NCBI RefSeq assembly: GCF_008086205.1
Contig: NZ_VSKK01000001.1
Coordinates: 1,798,001 to 1,862,000 of the forward strand
From: Bizionia myxarmorum
Lineage (GTDB): Bacteria > Bacteroidota > Bacteroidia > Flavobacteriales > Flavobacteriaceae
Reading direction: 5' to 3'
DNA length: 64,000 nucleotides
The position numbers were made by a program, and so were the translations under genes. Positions 55,354 through 63,935 of this stretch are shown here, in pieces; the stretch's first letter is position 1, and the number at the start of each line of letters is the position of its first letter. Below the pieces are notes generated by a model, which worked only from the letters and a program-made list of their open reading frames with translations, had not been told where the DNA came from and searched no databases.

Positions 55354-57627
55354 ATGAAAAAGACAGTTTACATATTTATTCTCGTATTAACCTGTAATTA
55401 TTCTGCATTTTCACAATTATTAGAGGGAAATCTAGATGATTTACCAGTTCATGAATACACTTTGACTATCAAAGAGGACATGGTTAATAAAGCAGGAAAA
55501 GAAGTGAAAGGAATGACTGTTAACGGTACTATTCCTGGGCCCACTTTAGAATTTACAGAAGGCGAATATGCCGTTATTTATGTGAAAAATGACATGAGCG
55601 TGGAGACGTCAATTCATTGGCATGGTATGTTATTGCCCAATTTTTACGATGGTGTTCCTTATTTAACAACGCCACCTATAAAACCGGGGACAACTTTTAA
55701 GTATGAATTTCCTATCAGACAATCAGGTACATATTGGTATCATTCGCATACTATGCTTCAAGAGCAGAGTGGTGTTTTTGGTTCCTTATTAATTCACCCT
55801 AAAGAGAAAACTTTGGATTATGACCACGATTTGGTTTTGATGTTGTCCGATTGGACAAATGAAAATCCTCACAGCGTTATGCGGAATCTAAAGCGTGGTA
55901 ACGAATGGTATCAAATGAAAAAAGGTACATCAACGCCCTTAAATAAAGTGATAGCTCGTGGGGCATTTGGCGCACAACTCGATTTTTGGCGACAACGAAT
56001 GGGCGGTGCCGATATAGCCGATGTCTATTATCCAGCATTCTTAATCAATGGCGAAGAAACTGTTGAATACCCAGAATATAAACCGGGAGAGAAACTGCGT
56101 TTACGCATTATAAACGGTTCAGCGTCCTCACAATTCTGGATGACATTTGGAGGCGAAGCACCTTTATTAGTGTCTGCCGATGGAATGGATGTCATTCCAG
56201 TTGAGCACAGCAAGACCTTTATCGCCACGGCTGAAACTTATGATTTTATAGTGACTGTACCTCAAAATGGGAAAATTGAGTTACGGGCAATGGCGCAAGA
56301 CGGTTCGGGAACGACCACCGCTTATTTTGGTACAGGCGAAACACTTCCTGCTGAAATTATTGCTAAACCTGATAAAATCAAGATGATGCAACAAATGGCC
56401 AAAATGGATATGAAAATGGGCGCGCATGCCTTAAAATTTCAACCTAAAAAAGATGAGCGTTTTGAAATGAAAGAAGAATATGGGATGAAAATGGATCATT
56501 CTAAAATGGATCATTCGAAGATGAATATGGATATGAAAAAAGATTCAAAAGGAAATATGGATGACATGCACCTGCCTGCCGAACAGGCAGGAATGGAAGG
56601 AATGGATATGTTTTCCGAATACAACTACGATTATCTAAAATCCCCTGAAAAAACGGACTATGATAAAAATCTTCCCGTAAAGGAAATTCTATTGAATCTT
56701 ACAGGAAATATGCAACGTTACATTTGGAGTATGAATGGGGTTCCGTTGAGTGAAGCCGATAATATCAAAATAAAAGGAGGAGAAGTAACCCGAATGACTT
56801 TCAATAATTTAACGATGATGCACCACCCGATGCATCTGCATGGTCACTTTTTTCGCGTCATTAATAAAAATGGAGACTATTCGCCATTAAAGCATACGGT
56901 TAACGTTCCACCCATGCAAGAAGTAACGATAGAATTCAGTGGGAATGATGGCGATGAATATGGCGATTGGTTTTTTCACTGCCATATTCTGTATCATATG
57001 ATGAGTGGAATGGCTCGTGTGGTAAGTTATGACACGCCACGAGACCCACGAATGGCAGAATATCCTGTTAAAAACTTGCTTAAAGAAGCTGACCAATTTT
57101 ATACGTGGTCGTTGGTGGATGCCGCATCACATATGGCAGCGTTTGATTTCGTGGCGTCTAATCTTCGAAACCAATTTAATGTGTCAGCAGAATATGGCTG
57201 GAACCAAAATATGGAAGCTGAAGTAACCTACGAACGCTACCTACATGATTATTTTCGTGTTTTTGGTGGTGTGAATATTGAAAATGAATTGGAGGATAAT
57301 ATGGATGAGATTTCGACGACTGCCATTGCTGGAATTCGGTTTTTAACACCCTATCTTTTCAATCTAGATGTCCGGGTTGATAGCAAATTGCGACCGCAAA
57401 TTAGTCTTAACCGTGAAATCCTCATTTTCCCACGAACCGCTGTTTTCGGAAATTTTGAATATCAAGCAGATTTTGGTTGGGTTGACAACCTTCCTTTTGG
57501 TGATGATTTCGCAAATGAAGTGACTTGGAATGCGGGTGTCGAATATTATTTGTCACGAGACTTTTCCTTAATGGCGAGCTATGATAACCGTTTTGGAGCA
57601 GGTGGTGGACTATCAGTAAGATTTTAA
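55354..57627 (+). CDS. Multicopper oxidase (CopA-like) fused to CopB-like barrel domain
   Basis: The 757-residue protein has a Sec signal, then a CopA-like multicopper oxidase with the copper ligands in SIHWHGMLLPN, YWYHSHTMLQEQSG, HHPMHLHGHFF and DWFFHCHILYHM. Between these lie Met/His-rich segments (HSKMDHSKMNMDMKKDS, about residues 370-400). From about residue 590 the sequence is a CopB-like beta-barrel (AEYGWNQNMEAEVTYERYL; YDNRFGAGGGLSVRF) ending in Phe. It probably oxidises Cu(I) and traps copper at the outer membrane. Residues 406-413 (LPAEQAG) are encoded by an intragenic palindrome. It ends 2 bases before the APC gene. Confidence 0.9.
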   Translation: MKKTVYIFILVLTCNYSAFSQLLEGNLDDLPVHEYTLTIKEDMVNKAGKEVKGMTVNGTIPGPTLEFTEGEYAVIYVKNDMSVETSIHWHGMLLPNFYDGVPYLTTPPIKPGTTFKYEFPIRQSGTYWYHSHTMLQEQSGVFGSLLIHPKEKTLDYDHDLVLMLSDWTNENPHSVMRNLKRGNEWYQMKKGTSTPLNKVIARGAFGAQLDFWRQRMGGADIADVYYPAFLINGEETVEYPEYKPGEKLRLRIINGSASSQFWMTFGGEAPLLVSADGMDVIPVEHSKTFIATAETYDFIVTVPQNGKIELRAMAQDGSGTTTAYFGTGETLPAEIIAKPDKIKMMQQMAKMDMKMGAHALKFQPKKDERFEMKEEYGMKMDHSKMDHSKMNMDMKKDSKGNMDDMHLPAEQAGMEGMDMFSEYNYDYLKSPEKTDYDKNLPVKEILLNLTGNMQRYIWSMNGVPLSEADNIKIKGGEVTRMTFNNLTMMHHPMHLHGHFFRVINKNGDYSPLKHTVNVPPMQEVTIEFSGNDGDEYGDWFFHCHILYHMMSGMARVVSYDTPRDPRMAEYPVKNLLKEADQFYTWSLVDAASHMAAFDFVASNLRNQFNVSAEYGWNQNMEAEVTYERYLHDYFRVFGGVNIENELEDNMDEISTTAIAGIRFLTPYLFNLDVRVDSKLRPQISLNREILIFPRTAVFGNFEYQADFGWVDNLPFGDDFANEVTWNAGVEYYLSRDFSLMASYDNRFGAGGGLSVRF

Positions 57628-57629
57628 AT

Positions 57630-58928
57630 ATGTATAATAAATATAAAAAAGACAGTTTATCATTAATAGGAGCCGTAGCATTAGGTACTGGTGTAATGAT
57701 TGGTGCTGGGATTTTTGCCTTATTGGGTCAGGTCGCTGAACTATCGGGCAATTTATTTCCATTTGCCTTCATGGCTGGAGCGATAATTTCAGGGTTTAGT
57801 GCATATGGCTATATCAAATTGTCAAATGCGTTTCCATCGTCGGGTGGTATCGCTATGTATTTGGTCAAAGCCTATGGTAAAGGAACAGTTGCAGCATCGG
57901 GTGCACTATTAATGGCATTTTCAATGATTATTAATGAGAGTCTGGTCGCCCGTACTTTTGGTTCTTATACTTTACAGCTCTTTAATGTGGGCAACAATAG
58001 TGTTTGGGTGCCAATACTAGGTGTAATCCTAATTGTGGGTGCCTATCTGATTAATATTTCTGGTAATAAAATTATTGGAAAGTCGTCATTAATTATGGCT
58101 ATTGTTAAGGTTGGAGGTATCGCTATTTTTGCAGTAGGAGCTCTCTGGGCTGCTGGATTTTCTTTTCAAGATGCTGTTTCATTGCGTAATTCGACAGATT
58201 ATGCGACAACAGATTATTTAGGCGCATTGGCTTTATCCATTTTGGCATATAAAGGATTTACTACAATCACAAACAGCGGTGGAGAAATTGTAAACCCAAA
58301 TAAGAATGTGGGACGGGCAATTATAATTTCTCTTTTAATCTGTACTGTAATATATCTATTAGTCGCATTTGCAGTTTCCTCTAATTTAACTATTTCAGAA
58401 ATTGTAGCATCCAAGGATTATTCATTGGCAGAAGCTTCCAAGCCTGCATTTGGTAAATATGGGTTATGGTTCACCGTTGGTATTGCCATAGTAGCAACCA
58501 TATCTGGAATTATAGCCAGCGTCTTTGCTGTATCAAGAATGACAGCCATGTTAACGGATATGAAACTTATCCCACATAAACATTTTGGTATGCCAGGAAA
58601 TATTCAAAAACATATGTTGGTGTACGTTGCTGTAATTGCAATTGTACTCACTATATTTTTTGATTTAAGTCGTATAGCATCTTTGGGTGCCATATTTTAT
58701 TTAGTAATGGACATCGGCATCCAATGGGGAATACTGCGAAACTTAAGAAAAGAAGTTAAGGCTAATTCAGCTATAATTATAACTGCAATACTTTTAGATG
58801 TCATCGTTTTAAGTGCTTTTTTATGGATTAAAGCAAGCTCTGATGTAACGGTTATTATTGTTGCAATAGTGGCTATGATTCTTATTTTTTTGGGAGAAAG
58901 ATGGTTTTTGAAAAACGAGCACAATTAG
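57630..58928 (+). CDS. APC-family amino-acid/amine permease
   Basis: The 432-residue membrane protein has about twelve helices and starts with the APC signature (LGTGVMIGAGIFALLGQVAE; GYIKLSNAFPSSGGIAMYLV). The substrate is not apparent. It begins 2 bases after the multicopper oxidase and is followed by the Met-rich lipoprotein, so it is in the copper transcription unit. Its role in copper handling is unclear; it might move an amino acid or amine copper ligand. Confidence 0.88.
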   Translation: MYNKYKKDSLSLIGAVALGTGVMIGAGIFALLGQVAELSGNLFPFAFMAGAIISGFSAYGYIKLSNAFPSSGGIAMYLVKAYGKGTVAASGALLMAFSMIINESLVARTFGSYTLQLFNVGNNSVWVPILGVILIVGAYLINISGNKIIGKSSLIMAIVKVGGIAIFAVGALWAAGFSFQDAVSLRNSTDYATTDYLGALALSILAYKGFTTITNSGGEIVNPNKNVGRAIIISLLICTVIYLLVAFAVSSNLTISEIVASKDYSLAEASKPAFGKYGLWFTVGIAIVATISGIIASVFAVSRMTAMLTDMKLIPHKHFGMPGNIQKHMLVYVAVIAIVLTIFFDLSRIASLGAIFYLVMDIGIQWGILRNLRKEVKANSAIIITAILLDVIVLSAFLWIKASSDVTVIIVAIVAMILIFLGERWFLKNEHN

Positions 58929-58972
58929 AATTTATAAATAAACAATAAGTATTAATTTAAATATAAATCAAA

Positions 58973-59527
58973 ATGAAAAACATGAAAACAATAGTAAAAA
59001 CCTTAATGGTTATTGCTTTAATTAGTACAGTGGTTAGCTGTAAGTCGACCTTTAATGCTTCCGAAACAATGGAAAATCAGGAAAATCGTAATGCGTTATA
59101 TCAAGAAATAATCACGAATCCAAGCCAATTTAGTGAATTTATAAAACTAGCACAACAAGATGAAGGGGCAAAAATGGTAATGATGAATAACCATATGCAA
59201 ATGATGGAATCTGGAAACATGAAAATGATGATGCACAAAAATCCAGACATGATGGAAAAAATGCAGTCCCATATGCAGATGATGATGGAAAAAAAACCAG
59301 AGATGATGCAACAGATGCAATCAAGAATGCTCGGTAAAATGATGGGAAATGAAATGGGTCGTAAAATGCTAATGGATACAATTCACAACAACAAAACGAT
59401 GAAAAAGGAAATGAAAGTAAAGATGATGCAAATGATGGATGAAAACCCTGAAATGAAGGAAGAAATGATGAAAAAAAATCCTGAAATGAAGAAAAAGATG
59501 AAAGGAAAAATGAAAAATAAAGAATAA
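58973..59527 (+). CDS. Met-rich lipoprotein, 184 aa
   Basis: The lipoprotein (VVSCKST, Cys23) contains roughly forty methionines among 184 residues, many in MM or MxxM patterns (KMVMMNNHMQMM; HMQMMMEKKPEMMQQMQ; KMMGNEM), together with many Lys. Met-rich stretches bind Cu(I), so it may be a periplasmic copper sponge. This is inference; no fold is recognised. It follows the APC gene by about 40 bases. Confidence 0.75.
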   Translation: MKNMKTIVKTLMVIALISTVVSCKSTFNASETMENQENRNALYQEIITNPSQFSEFIKLAQQDEGAKMVMMNNHMQMMESGNMKMMMHKNPDMMEKMQSHMQMMMEKKPEMMQQMQSRMLGKMMGNEMGRKMLMDTIHNNKTMKKEMKVKMMQMMDENPEMKEEMMKKNPEMKKKMKGKMKNKE

Positions 59528-59598
59528 TAAACTCCTGCTCTAAATAGTGGAGTATTTATAAATAAAAATAATTAGTTAACCATTAAAACGATACAATT

Positions 59599-59790
59599 AT
59601 GATGATGTGGGGGTGGATATTAATACCAGTTTTGCTTGTGTTGGGCGTATTTCTATACAATGGAAGAAATAGACAAAATACCGTAAAGAGAGAAAATCCT
59701 ATGGATATTCTGGATAACCGATTCGCCAAGGGTGAAATATCCAAAGAAGAATATGAAGAACAAAAACGAACGTTGAACACTAAAAATTAA
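59599..59790 (+). CDS. SHOCT-domain small membrane protein, 63 aa
   Basis: The N-terminal helix MMMWGWILIPVLLVLGVFLY is followed by a SHOCT motif (PMDILDNRFAKGEISKEEYE). Such short proteins occur widely in metal and stress regions and their role is unknown. It is co-directional with the neighbours and ends 6 bases before the DUF302 gene. Confidence 0.85.
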   Translation: MMMWGWILIPVLLVLGVFLYNGRNRQNTVKRENPMDILDNRFAKGEISKEEYEEQKRTLNTKN

Positions 59791-59796
59791 AAAATT

Positions 59797-60183
59797 ATGA
59801 AATACTATTTTAATAAAACAATCAAAGGCACTTTTGAAGAAGTTATCGATAAAGTCACCAAAGGACTGAAAGAAGAAGGTTTTGGCATACTCACAGAAAT
59901 CGATATCAAAGAAACGATGAAAAAGAAACTTGATGTGGATTTCAAGAAGTACAAAATCCTTGGCGCCTGTAATCCACCTTATGCATACAAAGCCCTACAG
60001 GCAGAAGATAAAATTGGAACCATGTTACCTTGTAATGTCATCGTGCAGGAAATTGAAGACGGCGTTGTAGAGGTCGCTGCGGTAAGCCCAATGGCATCAA
60101 TGCAAGCTGTGGAAAATGAGAAGCTGAACGGGATCGCCAAGGACATAACGGCCATGCTCGAGAAAGTAATTGAAAAATTATAA
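59797..60183 (+). CDS. DUF302 domain protein, 128 aa
   Basis: The protein begins with MKYYFNKTIKGTFEEVIDKV, has GFGILTEIDIKETMKKKL and the typical ILGACNPPYAYKALQAE and LPCNVIVQE segments of DUF302. The family is frequent in copper and other metal regions of Bacteroidota; the reaction is unknown. It follows the SHOCT gene by 6 bases. Confidence 0.9.
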   Translation: MKYYFNKTIKGTFEEVIDKVTKGLKEEGFGILTEIDIKETMKKKLDVDFKKYKILGACNPPYAYKALQAEDKIGTMLPCNVIVQEIEDGVVEVAAVSPMASMQAVENEKLNGIAKDITAMLEKVIEKL

Positions 60184-60228
60184 AGCTCTTCAAAAAAGAG
60201 TATAATCATAAACTTAAATCAAATCAAA

Positions 60229-60849
60229 ATGAAAAAAGTAAGCATAACAACAGCGATTTTTGCAATGGCTTTCGTAAGCCTAACTGCAATGTCTTGTAAA
60301 GACAGTGAAAAAGAGCAAAGCAAAGCTCAAGACAATTATACAGAAATGAATCACGATAGTGCAGATTCTGGAATGAACCACGACAATATGAGTGCTTCCA
60401 ATGATATGATGGACTCCAACACACAAAGCTCTGATGCCAAACAAGTATTAGCAGATTATATGGCTCTTAAAGGTGCTTTGGTGGCTACCGATGAAGCTGC
60501 TGCAGCTAAAGCAGGGAGAAAAATTGAAACCTCGCTAAAAGGTTTTGATGTCAGTAACTATACGTCTGATCAGCAAAAAGAATTAAAGGATATTATTGAT
60601 GATGCTATTGAACACGCAGAGCACATTGGAAAGAGCGAAATGGATCATCAACGAGAACATTTCAAAATATTAAGTAAGGATATGATAGATATGGTTGCTA
60701 TTACCGGCACGGACAATACGTTATATCAGCAATATTGCCCAATGTATGATAAAGGATCAGCGTGGTTAAGTATGAGTAAAGATATTAAAAACCCTTATTA
60801 TGGCAGCAAAATGATGACCTGTGGTAAAGTACAAAAAGAAATAAACTAA
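60229..60849 (+). CDS. DUF3347 lipoprotein (probable copper binding)
   Basis: The 206-residue lipoprotein (MSCKDS, Cys23) has a Met/Asp/His-rich linker (MNHDSADSGMNHDNM) and a DUF3347 domain (VLADYMALKGALVATDEAAA; QYCPMYDKGSAWLSMSKDI; NPYYGSKMMTCG). The family is commonly next to CusB-like and CusA-like genes and often fused to CusB; it likely binds copper in the periplasm. Its terminator hairpin lies at 60871-60912. Confidence 0.88.
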   Translation: MKKVSITTAIFAMAFVSLTAMSCKDSEKEQSKAQDNYTEMNHDSADSGMNHDNMSASNDMMDSNTQSSDAKQVLADYMALKGALVATDEAAAAKAGRKIETSLKGFDVSNYTSDQQKELKDIIDDAIEHAEHIGKSEMDHQREHFKILSKDMIDMVAITGTDNTLYQQYCPMYDKGSAWLSMSKDIKNPYYGSKMMTCGKVQKEIN

Positions 60850-60870
60850 AAAGAGTTATAGGACTGATTG

Positions 60871-60912
60871 ACATAAGATCTAGGGCTAAATAATTAGCCC
60901 TAGATCTTATGT
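60871..60912 (+). terminator. Perfect 18-bp stem-loop after the DUF3347 gene
   Basis: The arms ACATAAGATCTAGGGCTA and TAGCCCTAGATCTTATGT (60871-60888, 60895-60912) with loop AATAAT are perfectly paired and followed by TTAATCTTTAT. It sits 21 bases after the stop codon and 25 bases before the next start, and may act as a terminator or mRNA-stability element within the island. The T-tract is weak. Confidence 0.7.
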
Positions 60913-60937
60913 TTAATCTTTATAAGTGACATTCGAT

Positions 60938-61396
60938 ATGAAAATGGTAAAAATCATTGTATTAGTTTTATTGGTGATCTTTGTGGGCATTCAGTTTGTA
61001 CCTTCAGAGCGAAACCAAAGTAATCTTGTACCAGAAGCCGATTTTTTGTTGGTAAACCATACACCAGAAAATATTGGGAAATTATTGCAAGTATCCTGCT
61101 ATGATTGCCACAGTAACAATACAGAATACCCTTGGTATAACAAAATACAACCTGCTGCTTGGTTTTTGGAAGATCATATTAATGAAGGAAAAGCAGAGTT
61201 AAATTTTAGCACATGGGACTCCTTGTCAAGTAGACGAAAGGCGAGTAAGTTAAGGTCTATTATCAAGCAGATTGAAAGTGATGAAATGCCACTTTTTTCA
61301 TATACCTTAATTCACAGGGAAGCTGTGTTCTCTGATGCTGAAAAAAAGAATTTTATTCAATATATAACGCAATTAAAAGATAGCTTATCACATTAA
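60938..61396 (+). CDS. Haem-binding-domain protein with CxxCH motif
   Basis: The 152-residue protein has an N-terminal membrane helix (IIVLVLLVIFVGIQFV) and CYDCHSNNTEYPWYNKIQPA, the haem-binding motif CxxCH plus the family segment. It is of the 'haem_bd' type often found in flavobacterial copper and respiratory loci. The ATG at 60938 (MKMVKIIV) is preferred over the in-frame GTG at 60926. It lies 10 bases before copA. Confidence 0.8.
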   Translation: MKMVKIIVLVLLVIFVGIQFVPSERNQSNLVPEADFLLVNHTPENIGKLLQVSCYDCHSNNTEYPWYNKIQPAAWFLEDHINEGKAELNFSTWDSLSSRRKASKLRSIIKQIESDEMPLFSYTLIHREAVFSDAEKKNFIQYITQLKDSLSH

Positions 61397-61406
61397 TTTA
61401 AATATC

Positions 61407-63929
61407 ATGAAACATACATATCACATACACGGAATGACCTGCAACGGTTGTCGAAGTCACGTGGAAGAAATACTTTCTAAAGTGAAATACGTTTTAAAAG
61501 CTTCAGTCGATTTAGAAAAAGAGGAAGCAACCATTGAAATGGAATCCCATATTCCTATTGAAAAATTTCAAAATGCTCTTAAAAATGATGGCGGTAGATA
61601 CAGTATTCATAAAAATCCCCTCCCAGGCTCCCCAAAGGGGAGGAGCAACAAAACGGATAAGAGCAAGAGTGAGAAAAGCCCCCTTCGGGGGTTGGGGGAT
61701 ACCTTTTATTGTCCAATGCACTGCGAAGGGGATAAAATCTACGACAAACCTGGTGATTGTCCAGTTTGTGGTATGGATTTAGTGGAAGAACAAAATTTAT
61801 CGACTTCAAATTCAGAACAATGGACCTGCCCAATGCATCCAGAAGTTGTAAAAGATGAAGCAGGTCCTTGTCCTATCTGTGGTATGGATTTAGTACCGAT
61901 GCAAGCAGATAGTTCAGCAGAAGAAAAAACGTATAAAAAGTTATTGAAGAAATTCTGGATAGCATCAATATTCACCTTGCCCATTTTTATAATGGCTATG
62001 AGCGAAATGTTGACTAATAATCCATTATATGACATCATGGATCAGAAAAACTGGAATTGGGTTCAGTTTGCGCTTTCTATTCCGGTTGTTTTTTATGCGA
62101 CCTGGATGTTTTTCGAGCGTGCTTATAAAAGTATCAAAACATGGAATCTCAATATGTTTACGCTTATTGGTATCGGAGCAGGAGTCGCTTGGTTGTTTAG
62201 TGTGTTCGGGATGTTTTTCCCCGATGTATTTCCAAGCCAATTTAGATCGGAATCCGGAGCAGTACACGTGTATTTTGAAGCAGCCACCGTAATATTAACA
62301 TTGGTGCTTTTAGGACAGCTTTTAGAAGCGCGTGCACACAGTAAAACCAATTCAGCCGTAAAAGAGTTGCTGAAATTAGCGCCCAATAAAGCCACAAAAG
62401 TAGTGAATGGCGAAGATGTTGAGGTCAGTATTGATAATATTGAGCTAAATGATATACTAAAAGTAAAGCCGGGTGATAAAATCCCTGTAGATGGCGTGAT
62501 AACCGAAGGCGTTACTACGATTGATGAATCTATGATTACAGGCGAACCTGTTCCTGTTGATAAAACAGAAGGCGATAAAGTGAGCAGCGGAACTATTAAC
62601 GGTAATCAATCCTTTTTAATGAAAGCTGAAAAAGTAGGTAGCGATACCTTATTGTCTCAAATTATTCATATGGTTAATACTGCCAGTAGAAGTCGCGCGC
62701 CTATTCAAAATTTAGCGGATAAAGTGTCTGGTTATTTTGTGCCTGTTGTAGTTTTAATATCTTTAATAACGTTTGCCGTTTGGGCTATTTGGGGTCCAGA
62801 ACCTGCTTATGTATATGCTTTAGTCAATGCTATTGCCGTATTAATAATTGCTTGCCCTTGCGCTTTAGGACTAGCAACACCCATGTCTGTTATGGTTGGG
62901 GTTGGGAAAGGTGCTCAAAATGGTGTTTTGATTAAAAATGCGGAGGCTCTCGAGAAATTAGACAAGGTAGATACTTTAATCGTTGATAAAACAGGAACCA
63001 TTACCGAAGGAAAACCAACCGTTGAAAAAATGGGTGCTTTCAGTGATGTTTATAGTGAAAGCGATGTGTTACAATATATCGTATCACTAAATAGTAATAG
63101 TGAACATCCATTAGCCGAGGCTACCGTGAAATATGGTAAAGAACAAAAAGCTGAAATTATAAAATCAGACGCCTTTAGTGCTGTTACTGGCAAAGGAGTT
63201 GAAGCTACTATCAACAATAAAAAAGTAGCCTTGGGTAATCCTAAAATGATGGAATATGCACAAGCAGAAATTACTTCACAAATGCAAGATGAAGCTAAAA
63301 CCTATCAAAAACAAGGGAAAACTGTTTCGTATTTAGCTATAGATAAAATCGTTATTGGCTATGTGGTTATTGGCGATAAAATTAAAGCAACAAGCGCTAA
63401 AGCTATTAAGGAACTTCAAGATAAAAGTATTGCAGTAATCATGTTGACAGGCGATAATCATGATACAGCGCAAGCTGTAGCATCCGAACTTAATCTAGCC
63501 GATTTTAAAGCCAGTATGCTTCCAGAAGATAAACTTAAAGAAGTAGAGAAACTACAAAAAGAAGGTAAGGTAGTTGCCATGGCTGGCGATGGAATAAACG
63601 ATGCGCCAGCATTAGCAAAAAGTGATGTCGGTATTGCTATGGGCACGGGTACAGATGTAGCAATTGAAAGCGCCATGATAACTTTGGTGAAAGGCGATTT
63701 AAACGGTATTGTAAAAGCAAAACATTTAAGTCATGCTGTTATGAAAAACATCAAGCAAAATCTGTTTTTCGCACTTATTTATAACACATTGGGTGTTCCT
63801 ATAGCAGCAGGTGTATTGTTTCCGATTTTTGGAATTTTATTATCCCCAATGATTGCAGCACTTGCCATGAGTTTTAGCTCGGTTTCTGTGATTGCAAATG
63901 CCTTAAGATTAAGAACTATTAAAATATAA
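61407..63929 (+). CDS. copA: Copper-translocating P-type ATPase (P1B)
   Basis: The 840-residue pump has an N-terminal HMA domain (GMTCNGCRSHVEEIL), two CPMH...CGMDL metal-binding motifs (about residues 105-165), about eight membrane helices with CPC in IACPCALGLATP, the phosphatase motif ITGEPVPVD, phosphorylation site VDKTGTITEGKP, the SEHPLAEA motif and GDGINDAPAL. It exports Cu(I) to the periplasm. Residues about 69-99 (PLPGSPKGRSNKTDKSKS, then EKSPLRGLGD) are a foreign-looking insertion encoded by an 86-bp element (61615-61700) with inverted ends. The gene is the main cytoplasmic copper exporter of the island. Confidence 0.95.
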   Translation: MKHTYHIHGMTCNGCRSHVEEILSKVKYVLKASVDLEKEEATIEMESHIPIEKFQNALKNDGGRYSIHKNPLPGSPKGRSNKTDKSKSEKSPLRGLGDTFYCPMHCEGDKIYDKPGDCPVCGMDLVEEQNLSTSNSEQWTCPMHPEVVKDEAGPCPICGMDLVPMQADSSAEEKTYKKLLKKFWIASIFTLPIFIMAMSEMLTNNPLYDIMDQKNWNWVQFALSIPVVFYATWMFFERAYKSIKTWNLNMFTLIGIGAGVAWLFSVFGMFFPDVFPSQFRSESGAVHVYFEAATVILTLVLLGQLLEARAHSKTNSAVKELLKLAPNKATKVVNGEDVEVSIDNIELNDILKVKPGDKIPVDGVITEGVTTIDESMITGEPVPVDKTEGDKVSSGTINGNQSFLMKAEKVGSDTLLSQIIHMVNTASRSRAPIQNLADKVSGYFVPVVVLISLITFAVWAIWGPEPAYVYALVNAIAVLIIACPCALGLATPMSVMVGVGKGAQNGVLIKNAEALEKLDKVDTLIVDKTGTITEGKPTVEKMGAFSDVYSESDVLQYIVSLNSNSEHPLAEATVKYGKEQKAEIIKSDAFSAVTGKGVEATINNKKVALGNPKMMEYAQAEITSQMQDEAKTYQKQGKTVSYLAIDKIVIGYVVIGDKIKATSAKAIKELQDKSIAVIMLTGDNHDTAQAVASELNLADFKASMLPEDKLKEVEKLQKEGKVVAMAGDGINDAPALAKSDVGIAMGTGTDVAIESAMITLVKGDLNGIVKAKHLSHAVMKNIKQNLFFALIYNTLGVPIAAGVLFPIFGILLSPMIAALAMSFSSVSVIANALRLRTIKI

Positions 63930-63935
63930 TTAATT

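Noticed and set aside
61512..62395. Several small frames on both strands within copA
   Set aside because: They overlap a complete, well-supported ATPase and lack family signatures; the longer ones are kept open by the inserted repeat element.
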